Source of the DNA: Hungatella sp. UBA7603 | GTDB lineage: Bacteria > Bacillota > Clostridia > Lachnospirales > Lachnospiraceae | Length of the DNA stretch: 64,000 bases | Reading direction: 5' to 3' | Assembly: GCA_002478865.1 (NCBI GenBank) | Contig: DLJZ01000016.1 | Location: 1-64,000, forward strand | Shown: in pieces, positions 34,565 through 42,687 of the stretch | Numbering within the stretch: the stretch's first letter is position 1 | Layout: the number at the start of each line of letters is the position of its first letter | Translations under genes and position numbers: made by a program | The notes under the pieces: model-generated | What the model was told of the DNA's origin: nothing | Seen by the model: only the letters and a program-made list of their open reading frames with translations | Databases searched by the model: none

Positions 34565-35512
34565 ATGGCATATTATGACGAACAATTACAACTTCTACAA
34601 CAGCAGATCGTCCAGAAAAGGCGTGAGGAGTTTAAGCTTAAAGAATTAAATAAACAGCGCGAGGTGTTAAGTACTCGAGTATCTGAGTTTCAAAAAAATA
34701 AGCTGGATCAGCAGGCAGATGTTGACCAATTAGAGGGCCATAGCCTAGCTGCATTCTTTTATGCCGTGATTGGTAAGAAGGAAGAACGGTTGGATAAGGA
34801 GCGAGAGGAAGCATATGCTGCTAAGGTAAAGTATGACGTTGCAGCTCGTGAGCTTTTTGCTATTGAGGAAGATATTTTGCGAAGTGAGGCAGAATTGAAT
34901 CGACTAAAGGACTCTGAACAGCAATATGAGAAAATGTTGAAGAATAAGGCAGAAGAGATCAAAATAACTGGATCTAATGAAGCGGAAAAGATATTTCAAG
35001 CAGAGGAACGTATTGCATATATTGAAAATCAACTGAAAGAGATGAATGAGGCTCTTGCTGCGGGAGAGAAAGCACTTAGTATTATTGATCGTGTTCTTTC
35101 TAATCTTGATAGTGCAGAGGGTTGGGGGACCTGGGATCTAATGGGCGGAGGGCTGATATCTGGAATGGCAAAACATAGCCATCTTGATGAAGCTCAGAAG
35201 CTGATCGAGGATCTGCAGGTACAGCTGCGCCGTTTTAAGACGGAGTTGACTGATGTGACAATTGATGCAGATATACAGGTTAGTATCGATGGATTTTTAC
35301 ATTTTGCAGATTACTTTTTTGATGGACTATTTGCAGATTGGGCTGTGTTAGATAAAATTAATCAATCTAAGGCTAAGGTGGAAGATACCAAAGATCAGAT
35401 TGAACGTGTTTTGAATCATTTGAAAAACTTAGCTAGTACTAGTAAGGCGGAAATGGAATCAGAGAAAGTAAAACTGAATGATTTGGTTGTGAGGGCTGTA
35501 ATAGATAAGTAA
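34565..35512 (+). CDS. coiled-coil protein of unknown function
   Basis: 315 aa from ATG 34565 (GAGGAG 7 bases upstream; GTG 34529 rejected). Long heptad-rich stretches (about 1-60, 75-190, 210-250 and 275-310) are interrupted by a Gly-rich WGTWDLMGGGLISGMAKHSHLDEAQ near 195-220. There is no signal peptide or membrane segment, so it is probably a cytoplasmic oligomer. The Gly-rich hinge recalls proteins conserved in many Firmicutes, but I know no function. Confidence 0.6.
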   Translation: MAYYDEQLQLLQQQIVQKRREEFKLKELNKQREVLSTRVSEFQKNKLDQQADVDQLEGHSLAAFFYAVIGKKEERLDKEREEAYAAKVKYDVAARELFAIEEDILRSEAELNRLKDSEQQYEKMLKNKAEEIKITGSNEAEKIFQAEERIAYIENQLKEMNEALAAGEKALSIIDRVLSNLDSAEGWGTWDLMGGGLISGMAKHSHLDEAQKLIEDLQVQLRRFKTELTDVTIDADIQVSIDGFLHFADYFFDGLFADWAVLDKINQSKAKVEDTKDQIERVLNHLKNLASTSKAEMESEKVKLNDLVVRAVIDK

Positions 35513-35569
35513 AGAAGGAGATATTACGCAACCAATTAATAGGAGCAAATACCAATAGGAGACGCCGTT

Positions 35570-36148
35570 ATGAATAAAAATGAAGTACTTCTTCTTTTAA
35601 CAGACCGCTGGTGCGATTGGGAGGCAAGTTATGCGGTTGCTGTTATTAACTCATTTTCAGATTATAGTGTAAAAACGATTGGAATCAGCACCACTGGTTT
35701 GGTATCCATGGGTGGTATAAAAGCCGCAGTGGATTATAGCATTAACAGCTATGACCACTTCGACCAGGTTGCAATGGTAATCATTCCAGGGGGACTATCA
35801 TGGGAAGAAAATGACTATAATGAAATAGCTCAGTTTGTTAATAAAGCGAGGAACTATAATATTCCGGTTGCAGCCATATGTGGGGCAACTTATTTTCTGT
35901 GTAAGCAAGGATTTTTAAACAATATAAAACATACCGGTGATTCTTTGGAACTGTTTCAAGGCGTAAAAGGGTATCAAGGTGAAGACTTTTACATACCAGC
36001 TCAAGTCGTTTCTGATGGAGGTTTTATCACGGCTAATGAAACGGCTGCCGTTGAATTTGCCTATGAAATCTTTAAGATTTTAAAGGTCGATACTGAGGAA
36101 GAAATGGAGACGTGGTTTGATAATTTTCAAAATGGTGCTGTTCGCTAG
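35570..36148 (+). CDS. DJ-1/PfpI family protein
   Basis: 192 aa. Nucleophilic Cys104 in the elbow AAICGAT, and PGGLSWEENDY upstream, typical of the YajL/PfpI/GATase1-like group. Such proteins act as glyoxalases, chaperones or amidases; the exact role is open. Start ATG 35570 has GGAG about 13 bases away (TAGGAGACGCCGTTATG), which is slightly far. Confidence 0.75.
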   Translation: MNKNEVLLLLTDRWCDWEASYAVAVINSFSDYSVKTIGISTTGLVSMGGIKAAVDYSINSYDHFDQVAMVIIPGGLSWEENDYNEIAQFVNKARNYNIPVAAICGATYFLCKQGFLNNIKHTGDSLELFQGVKGYQGEDFYIPAQVVSDGGFITANETAAVEFAYEIFKILKVDTEEEMETWFDNFQNGAVR

Positions 36149-36254
36149 ATGGGTATGCAAAAATCGTCGATCTAATAACGTATTAACCATTAAAGTTAGA
36201 CACATATCGAAAGACAGTCTATTAATCCGTATTAAAGAATGTAAAAACCACAAG

Positions 36255-36440
36255 AAAATAAATTCCAGTTTTAAAAGTTGGGGGAAGTACATGGAAACAT
36301 ATCTTTACAGGAAGTACACCATAGGAGAAATTATCAACTCTGTTATAAAGAGTGGATTTACCCTTCGAAGCTTTGACGAACACCCCTCATGGTCAAATGA
36401 AAGTGTACCAGGAGAATTCATATTAGTTGCAATTAAGTAA
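36255..36440 (+). pseudogene. C-terminal remnant of a SAM-dependent methyltransferase
   Basis: About 60 codons in one frame (SFKSWGKYMETYLYRKYTIG and then SGFTLRSFDEHPSWSNESVPGEF, ending at TAA 36440) look like the end of a class I methyltransferase of the common small-molecule type. No SAM-binding region precedes it, and the upstream frame is unrelated. An internal ATG at 36291 could translate 49 residues. Confidence 0.55.
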
Positions 36441-36539
36441 TGTTATTATAAATTTTTTAAATGAATCATTGACCTTTAATGTTATATTTTTCATAGCTAT
36501 AAAAATACCCGTTTTACTACATAGGATTGGAGTTTCTTA

Positions 36540-37169
36540 ATGACAATAGGTGTAATACAGGCTAGTTCCCAAAGTGATAAAAATAAGATATTAGAAAAGA
36601 GTGTCAAGATGGCAGTAGCCAATCAAGATCACCAGGTGATCAATTTTGGTGTATTTGGCAATGAAAACTTGTCATTCTCTTACGTGCAGATTGCTTTATG
36701 TATCAGTATGTTGATAGAAAGTAAAGCAGTCGATTTTGTGGTAACTGGCTGTTCATCAGGACAAGGTATGATGCTTGCTTGTAACAGTCTGCCGGGAATT
36801 CTATGCGGCTATATTGAAAATCCAACGGATGCGTATTTATTTGGCAGAATCAATCATGGAAATGTTGCTTCTTACCCCTTAGGGCTGAACTATGGGTGGG
36901 CAGGAGAGATTAATTTGCAAAATACTATGAATGCCTTGTTTGAAGAGCCATTTGGAATTGGTTATCCGGCTGAAGATGCACAGCGGAAAAAGGAAGATAC
37001 ATTGTTATTAAAAAGAATCAACGCCATAAGTAAGAAAAGTCTAATTGAAATATTACCTGATTTGGATCAGACTTTTGTCAAATCGTCTCTAGCCTATGAG
37101 CCTGTACGTAGTTACATTATGCAAAATGGAAAAGACGAAAAACTAAAGCAGTACATCAAAACTATGTGA
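36540..37169 (+). CDS. RpiB/LacA/LacB family sugar-phosphate isomerase-like protein
   Basis: 209 aa, GGAG 7 bases before ATG 36540. Conserved CSSGQGMMLACNSLPGILCGY (about 69-89) carries the catalytic-type Cys of RpiB (GxGxGM-like loop), and NHGNVASYPLG follows. It is longer than RpiB (~150 aa) because of a C-terminal extension, so it belongs to the extended LacA/LacB-like group of unknown substrate. The nitroreductase gene follows. Confidence 0.75.
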   Translation: MTIGVIQASSQSDKNKILEKSVKMAVANQDHQVINFGVFGNENLSFSYVQIALCISMLIESKAVDFVVTGCSSGQGMMLACNSLPGILCGYIENPTDAYLFGRINHGNVASYPLGLNYGWAGEINLQNTMNALFEEPFGIGYPAEDAQRKKEDTLLLKRINAISKKSLIEILPDLDQTFVKSSLAYEPVRSYIMQNGKDEKLKQYIKTM

Positions 37170-37225
37170 AAGGTACCACTAAAGGCACTACCAAAAGCAC
37201 AATCAAAAGAAAGGGTATAAATAAT

Positions 37226-37816
37226 ATGTTAGAAGCAATTAAAAACAGACGCAGCATACGGAAATTTAAACGGGATGAAATTCCAAAACACATGATAGAA
37301 GAAATACTGCAAGCAGGAATCCTTGCGCCGTCTTCAAAAAACGGTCAGCCCTGGAAGTTTGTAGTAGTTACAGGAGATGCGAAGAAAGACATGCTGGCAG
37401 CCATGGAAAATGGATTGGAACGGGAGAAGGAGCAGCCTCTCTTACCAAGTGTGACTCATTACCTTACTGGAGCAGTAAACACCTTTCATATTATGGAACA
37501 GGCACCAGTGACCATTTTTGTAATCAATCCCGTGGGGTTAGATATTCACGCCTCATTAACAAAGGAAGAGCATATTAGTGAAATCTGTAACGCTCAGTCG
37601 GTTGGTGCAGCAATTGAAAATATGATACTTACAGCCACCGAACTTGGCTTGGGTAGCTTGTGGATTTGCGATACTTATTTTGCCTATGATGAACTACAGA
37701 ATTATTTAGATACGGAAGGTGAACTCTTTGCAGCCATTTCATTTGGGTATGCAGACCAGGCGCCTGATGCAAGACCTAGAAAAGAGATGAATCAGGTTGT
37801 AGAATGGCGTGGTTGA
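37226..37816 (+). CDS. nitroreductase family protein
   Basis: 196 aa from ATG 37226 (RRSIRKF at residues 9-15, the FMN-binding start); an upstream GTG (37166) overlaps the previous gene and would add a low-complexity Lys/Thr leader. FMN-dependent reductase with ILAPSSKNGQPWKFVVV and GLGSLWICDTYFAYDEL blocks. Physiological substrate unknown. Confidence 0.85.
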   Translation: MLEAIKNRRSIRKFKRDEIPKHMIEEILQAGILAPSSKNGQPWKFVVVTGDAKKDMLAAMENGLEREKEQPLLPSVTHYLTGAVNTFHIMEQAPVTIFVINPVGLDIHASLTKEEHISEICNAQSVGAAIENMILTATELGLGSLWICDTYFAYDELQNYLDTEGELFAAISFGYADQAPDARPRKEMNQVVEWRG

Positions 37817-37893
37817 TGTTCAGAGTTGTCCATCAATATACTGAAATAGAATTACAACCCTGATTTTACATAAGATAATTGATTAAATACATA

Positions 37894-37940
37894 AAGATAC
37901 CCCTTGACCGGATTAAAAAAAACGAATCAAGGTGTATCTT
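37894..37940. terminator. terminator after the nitroreductase gene
   Basis: AAGATACCCCTTGA (37894-37907) pairs with TCAAGGTGTATCTT (37927-37940) with one mismatch and a 19-base loop. A T-rich tail follows. The rest of this ~300-base gap (37817-38116) shows no gene. Confidence 0.7.
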
Positions 37941-38116
37941 TGTATCTTATATTAGGTAAAGATGTAATCCACATCATAGTTTATCAACTCCTTTGTTTTT
38001 TTGATATTATAAAACAAAATGAGAGACAACTCTATGGTTTTTTGCGAAAAAAATAAATAATCAGTTGTATTACGGTTTGATACCTTAAAAGGCAATTCTT
38101 AGAGAAGGGGTGTAAT

Positions 38117-38509
38117 ATGAAATTGGGGACTACGTTATATATTAAGAATACAGTTGAAGCAGTGGGATTTTATCAAGAGGCATTTGGTCTTACCCTGGGA
38201 TATTATGAAGTGTATCCAGATGGGACTTTTATGCATGCGGAACTGCATAAAGATGGGAAGGAAGTATTTGCCGTCAGTGAATCCAGGAATGATACGTTGG
38301 TAAATTTGATGCTGGCCTCAAGCTTAAAGGACGCTCGTCCTACCATGTGTTTTGGGATAAGCTTTGAAAGTGATGAGGAAGTAAAAAAAGCCTTTGATAC
38401 GTTAAGTGAGAATGGAACCATACTCCTTCCCTTGGGGGCTCTTCCATGGAGTACTTGCTGTGCAGAGGTGGTGGATCAGTACGGAGTATACTGGTACCTA
38501 TTTGTCTAG
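38117..38509 (+). CDS. VOC family protein (glyoxalase fold)
   Basis: 130 aa, AAGGGG 7 bases before ATG 38117. LGTTLYIKNTVEAVGFYQEAFGLTLGYYE and AEVVDQYGVYWYLFV are typical of PhnB-like VOC proteins. The third VOC gene in this accessory region, not a close copy of the other two. Confidence 0.78.
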   Translation: MKLGTTLYIKNTVEAVGFYQEAFGLTLGYYEVYPDGTFMHAELHKDGKEVFAVSESRNDTLVNLMLASSLKDARPTMCFGISFESDEEVKKAFDTLSENGTILLPLGALPWSTCCAEVVDQYGVYWYLFV

Positions 38510-38543
38510 TGTGCCAATTGATTATTACTGAAATGGAGTGTTT

Positions 38544-40013
38544 ATGAATAAAGCAATTGTTTTTGCAATAACCATTTTTCTAATATTCTCAACCTTTACA
38601 ACACAAACGTATGCACTGTCAGATTCACAAGGGGAGGCAATACAACGGTTGTTAGATGAAGCCTGCCGTAAATCAGGTGTGCCGGGAATGTCAGTTTCAA
38701 TACTTAATAATGATGAAGTGCTCTACTTTTCATCTGGATATGCCAATCGTGAGGAGAAAGAGCCAGCAAGTGAAGATACGCTGTATGAGTTGGCCTCTGT
38801 TAGCAAAGCATTTACCGGCATGGGCATTCTTTTGTTGGAAGAGAAGGGGCTACTGTCTACCACGGATACAATCCAAACATATTTACCTTGGCTTACGTTA
38901 AAGTATCAGGGGAAACCTGTTGATATGCAAAGCCTTACACTGAATAATTTTCTTCATCATACTAGTGGCCTAACAAATAGAAAGCATACGAAAGATATAC
39001 CAGAAGGAAATACCCAAGATATGCTTCAAAAGACGGTAGAAATGCTGGTAGATGCTGAACTTTCGTTCTCTCCCGGAAAACAGTACGACTATGGAACCGT
39101 TAATTATGACGTATTGGGTCTTGTGATAGAAAAGGTGACAGGGCAAAGCTATGAAGATTTTATGAAGGAACAGATATTTCAGCCGTTAGGTCTTCACCGG
39201 ACGTATGTACATAGAGAGGAAGCTAGTGCTACCGGACATTTGGCGCAAGGTTATCGTTCTTCCTTTTTTACAACAACCCCTTATCATGCGCCGGATTATG
39301 CCGGGAATAAACCTGCAGGCTATATCATTTCCTGTACAAAAGATATGGCTCGTTGGATGGGCATACAGATAGGGACTGTAAAAGATATACCTGAAATATA
39401 CCAGACGGTTATTGAGAAATCACATCAGGGTGATAAGTCAGTTCCAGCTGTAAATGACATGTATTATGGAGCTGGTTGGTCGGTAAATGACGATCAAACT
39501 ATCATAGAGCATTCAGGGGGTAATCCCAATTTCAGAACCCAGGTATCCATATTGCCAAAGGAAGGGACAGCCATCTGTCTGCTGACCAACGGTGCTAATA
39601 CCAATATCAGCCTGGTGAAATATGTTAAAGATATATTAGACGGCAATCTAACCCAGTCATATACAATAAGCAGCACTCAACTTTTGGATATTATCTTGTC
39701 TTCTCTTACAATTATATTTTGCCTGCTGGCGGTCTTGTTTGCTTTCTTAGGGGTGCGAAGAACTAAGACAATTGAGAGACGACCAATGACAAAAAAGAGA
39801 ATAATCGCAATCACTATCTTAATAATTACTACAATTATTTTATGCTTATTTTCAATGCTGATTGTCTCCAATCGGTCAATTATACTTATTTGGCAGACGT
39901 ATAGTATTCTTACCGCTTTAATCTCTTCCGCGTTATTAACGGCAGCCATTACATGGTCTGTATACACTTGCTCATATCAAACATTGCTCAGGAAGTTAAC
40001 ACATTGGAAGTAA
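38544..40013 (+). CDS. membrane-anchored serine hydrolase (class C beta-lactamase-like)
   Basis: 489 aa from ATG 38544. Signal peptide ~1-25, then a beta-lactamase/DD-peptidase-like domain: S85-x-x-K88 (ASVSK), HHTSGL, a YxN-type region reading YGTVNY, with Thr in the usual Asn place, and IEHSGG late. Three hydrophobic segments at ~373-470 anchor the C-terminus. Related to penicillin-binding-protein-like esterases (PbpX/EstB type). Possible roles include peptidoglycan, D-amino-acid ester or lactam hydrolysis; not settled. Confidence 0.82.
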   Translation: MNKAIVFAITIFLIFSTFTTQTYALSDSQGEAIQRLLDEACRKSGVPGMSVSILNNDEVLYFSSGYANREEKEPASEDTLYELASVSKAFTGMGILLLEEKGLLSTTDTIQTYLPWLTLKYQGKPVDMQSLTLNNFLHHTSGLTNRKHTKDIPEGNTQDMLQKTVEMLVDAELSFSPGKQYDYGTVNYDVLGLVIEKVTGQSYEDFMKEQIFQPLGLHRTYVHREEASATGHLAQGYRSSFFTTTPYHAPDYAGNKPAGYIISCTKDMARWMGIQIGTVKDIPEIYQTVIEKSHQGDKSVPAVNDMYYGAGWSVNDDQTIIEHSGGNPNFRTQVSILPKEGTAICLLTNGANTNISLVKYVKDILDGNLTQSYTISSTQLLDIILSSLTIIFCLLAVLFAFLGVRRTKTIERRPMTKKRIIAITILIITTIILCLFSMLIVSNRSIILIWQTYSILTALISSALLTAAITWSVYTCSYQTLLRKLTHWK

Positions 40014-40033
40014 TTAAATACCTAAATAATAAA

Positions 40034-40076
40034 ATAGCCATAGGTTCATTTTTAAATTGACCTATGGCTGTTTTAT
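40034..40076. terminator. bidirectional terminator between convergent genes
   Basis: ATAGCCATAGGTTCA (40034-40048) pairs with TGACCTATGGCTGT (from 40058) with only small imperfections. TTTTATT follows on the plus strand and TTTTATTATTT on the minus strand. Confidence 0.85.
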
Positions 40077-40139
40077 TATAAATATATAGGGTATTGATCA
40101 AAAATAACAAAGCTATTTTTCTGGCTGTCCCACATTCTT

Positions 40140-41474
40140 TTAATGTAAGATTGTCTTCCATTTTCCAGTTCGGTACTGAAAATAAGAGATAATATAGTTT
40201 ACCAGCCACCCAATAGGAACTGCGAACCAAACCATGGCAATGCCAAACCGAGGCGCAAGAGTCACCGCCATAACTACCCGTATGGTTAGATTGGTGAAAT
40301 TAGCAATGGTAAACATCTTCATATCAGCGGCACCGCGAAGCAGCCCGTCCGTGCTCATCTTAAGCCCAATGAGAACAAAGAAGAAGCCCATAAATCTTAA
40401 ATACCCAGTTCCAGTCTCATAGGCAAGCTCAGTTCCGCCACCTCCCAAGAACAACCGAACGATGGGGGTATGAAATAGCTCTAAAATAATACAAGAAGAT
40501 ATCGCAAACAGGAAGACATATAGATTGGCGGCGTGATAACCTTTCCTAACCCGTTCTGTTTTCCCGGCACCCAGGTTTTGGGCGGTGTAGGAAGACATGG
40601 CGTTTCCAATGGCAGCCATTGGAACAACGCATAGGCTTTCAACCCGCATGGCAGAGGAAAACCCTGCTAACACTTCACTTCCAAAGCTGTTGACCACGGA
40701 CTGAACCAGAAGCATACCAATGGCTACTGTGGACTGCTGAAGAATGGAAGGCAGCGCAACCTTTGACATCTCCGAAAGAGCCAAAGGGTCAAATGGCTTT
40801 TGAAGATAAGAGGCGTATTTTTTAAACTCACGATAGAGGAGCACGGCAGATAGTAATACCGAAACACCCTGTGCAATAAAGGTTGCCCAGGCAGCGCCCC
40901 GAACACCAAGTCCCAAGTGATAAACCATAAAGATAGCCAAAAGAATGTTAAGCAAGGAAGAAAATATAAGGAGATACAAAGGAATCCTTGATTTTCCTAT
41001 GGCATTAAATATGGCAGAAATCACATTATACATAAATAAAAAGGGAAGGCCCCAGAAATAAATATTAAGGTAGTCCGTTGCCATATCCAAAATGTTCTCA
41101 GGAGTGTTTAAATAAGTCATAAAGCTTCTACCAAAGATCAGGCCAATGGCGGATAATAAAACGCTGAGGCAAAGAAAGGATAAGAGTGCCGTGGTGGCAG
41201 ACTGCACCATCTTCTGATAATTCCTGGCACCCAGATAGTGACCTGTGATGACCGCAGCTCCTACGCCACCTCCTATGGCAACACAGATAAACACATTGGT
41301 AAAGGAATAGGAAGCGCCTATGGCAGCCAGGGCATCTTCGCTGACAAATCGGCCTACAATTACGGAATCAGCCATGGTATAAAATTGCTGGAAGAAGTTG
41401 CCGATGATCATTGGTACGGTAAAAGCAGCCAGGGCTTTGGCAGGCTTATCGTGAATTAAGTATTCTTTGTCCAT
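40140..41474 (-). CDS. MATE family efflux transporter
   Basis: 444 aa, about 12 hydrophobic segments. MATE signatures are visible near the start (FTVPMIIGNFFQQFYTMADSVIVGRFV, residues ~16-42) and in the second half (AIGNAMSSYTAQNLGAGK). Exports drugs or metabolites in exchange for Na+ or H+. It follows an ArsR-type gene by 22 bases, so it is probably controlled by that repressor. Confidence 0.92.
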   Translation of the reverse strand: MDKEYLIHDKPAKALAAFTVPMIIGNFFQQFYTMADSVIVGRFVSEDALAAIGASYSFTNVFICVAIGGGVGAAVITGHYLGARNYQKMVQSATTALLSFLCLSVLLSAIGLIFGRSFMTYLNTPENILDMATDYLNIYFWGLPFLFMYNVISAIFNAIGKSRIPLYLLIFSSLLNILLAIFMVYHLGLGVRGAAWATFIAQGVSVLLSAVLLYREFKKYASYLQKPFDPLALSEMSKVALPSILQQSTVAIGMLLVQSVVNSFGSEVLAGFSSAMRVESLCVVPMAAIGNAMSSYTAQNLGAGKTERVRKGYHAANLYVFLFAISSCIILELFHTPIVRLFLGGGGTELAYETGTGYLRFMGFFFVLIGLKMSTDGLLRGAADMKMFTIANFTNLTIRVVMAVTLAPRFGIAMVWFAVPIGWLVNYIISYFQYRTGKWKTILH

Positions 41475-41496
41475 TACATACTCCTAAGTTATATTT

Positions 41497-41823
41497 TTAA
41501 TGCTTTTTCTCGCATTCGTATTCGCAGATGCGTTCTGTTGCTTCTGCCTCCATATTTCTTTTTACAGTAAATTCTTGTGCGAATTGGTTGATTGTTTCTT
41601 TTACCAGATCAATGTTTACCAGATAATGCATATGGTAACCCATTTTTGTCCCTGTTATGACACCTGCTTTTTTTAATAGGTTCATCTGCTGCGACACCGC
41701 AGGTTCGCTGATTCCCAGTTTTTTCGATACGGCTCTGACACAGTAGTGTCGTTCCATCAAAAGCTCTAGTATGCGGTATCTGGTGGGATCTGTGATGGTA
41801 TGGAGGAGGGTCATAGGGTCCAT
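41497..41823 (-). CDS. ArsR-type winged-helix repressor
   Basis: 108 aa, AAAGGAACC before ATG 41823. Winged helix: LHTITDPTRYRILELLMERHYCVRAVSKKLGISEPAVSQQMNLLKKAGV (about 7-55). There are Cys residues at CVRA and near the C-terminus (ICEYECEKK) plus several His, possible metal or redox sensors. Cotranscribed with the MATE gene. The perfect dyad in its promoter is the likely operator. Confidence 0.85.
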   Translation of the reverse strand: MDPMTLLHTITDPTRYRILELLMERHYCVRAVSKKLGISEPAVSQQMNLLKKAGVITGTKMGYHMHYLVNIDLVKETINQFAQEFTVKRNMEAEATERICEYECEKKH

Positions 41824-41863
41824 ATAGGTTCCTTTCTATTTTTTATCTAAAATAAAGAAGAAA

Positions 41864-41917
41864 AATCTGATTAAGAATATACTTAATCAGATTAATCCTC
41901 TTAACAAGGTTTGTCAA
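41864..41917 (-). promoter_or_regulatory. arsR-MATE promoter with perfect 12-base dyad
   Basis: A perfect inverted repeat, AATCTGATTAAG and CTTAATCAGATT with a 6-base spacer, spans 41864-41893. TTGACA (41917-41912 on the minus strand) lies 17 bases before TAATCT, and a TATATT sits in the dyad centre, so the dyad covers the -10 region. A binding site for the ArsR-type protein is inferred. Confidence 0.6.
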
Positions 41918-42353
41918 GTTAGTTTTTCGGAAGATACCATTAGCTGTAAGTCCTTAAAGGAAGCAACCTTTCCATAATAATCGGAATAAGAATCATGAAC
42001 TATCATATTTCTTTCTGCAAGAATGGTTTTGATTTCTTCCAGTGAGTAAAGACGGGTTGGGAACCCATAGATGATTTCGGGTTTATGTGCTGGTTCTCCG
42101 TATGGAATATCAAAACCTCCATATAGCATGATTCTTTTGTTAGATCAACCCCTACGACATCAAAGCCCTTGCTGGCAAAGGAAAGGGAGTGTCGTCCAAA
42201 GCCACATGCCAGGTCAAGAATTCGTTCATTGCCCTTTAATTTCAGGTGATTGATGATAAAGTTCACCTGTCTTTGTGTATCCTCCACCCAGGATTGATGT
42301 TTTATATTAAGACTCCAACTATGTTTGTACCAATCTGATTTTTTTGCTATCAT
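41914..42353 (-). pseudogene. SAM-dependent methyltransferase with internal deletion
   Basis: From ATG 42353 the frame encodes the N-terminus of a class I methyltransferase with the SAM motif ILDLACGFGRHSLSFASKGFDVVGVDLTKE. Near 42130 it switches into another frame encoding the family C-terminus (MLYGGFDIPYGEPAHKPEI to KDLQLMVSSEKLT, ending at 41914). Intact relatives have about 125-130 more residues between these blocks. So it has lost its middle and is frameshifted. The shared end also supplies part of the arsR promoter. Confidence 0.75.
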
Positions 42354-42549
42354 TTTTATTTCCTTTCATTATTGATTGCAGGCATAATCAGTATAACGAA
42401 AATTTCGTAAAATGGTAGACTTATAATTTTCATTATGATATGATTTTGATAAGAGTGCGGATTAAAATATAAGATTGTTTTTGTACATATTTCACAAAAA
42501 AGTGACGGAAAGTTGCATGAGTTTGCATATAGATTTCCGAAAATTTTCG

Positions 42550-42558
42550 TGTTATACT
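42550..42558 (+). promoter_or_regulatory. extended -10 promoter of licT
   Basis: TGTTATACT forms an extended -10 (TGnTATACT). No convincing -35 is visible. Transcription would start near 42565, immediately before the antiterminator site. The 42354-42549 stretch holds no gene. Confidence 0.55.
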
Positions 42559-42578
42559 ACGTTTAGAAAATAGAAGTG

Positions 42579-42610
42579 TAGTTTGTGACTGGTCAGGCAG
42601 GCAAGGTCTA
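42579..42610 (+). promoter_or_regulatory. ribonucleic antiterminator (RAT) site before licT
   Basis: The stretch 42579-42610 contains GTTTGTGACTGGT and GGCAGGCAAG, close to the remembered sacB/sacPA RAT that BglG-type proteins bind. Its 3' part overlaps the 5' arm of the following terminator, so the two structures exclude each other. Confidence 0.75.
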
Positions 42611-42668
42611 CAGGGTTGTAATCACGTATCAGTAATATACGGTGGTGCTCTGTGCTTGTCTTTTTTTT
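42602..42668 (+). terminator. terminator controlled by the licT RAT
   Basis: ACAGGG/CTCTGT and ATCACGTAT/ATACGGTG helices with one bulge form a long stem, with outer CAAG/CTTG pairs taken from the RAT. Eight T follow (42661-42668). licT starts 20 bases on, so LicT can antiterminate its own gene. Confidence 0.75.
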
Positions 42669-42687
42669 GTTCTATTCGAAGGGGATT

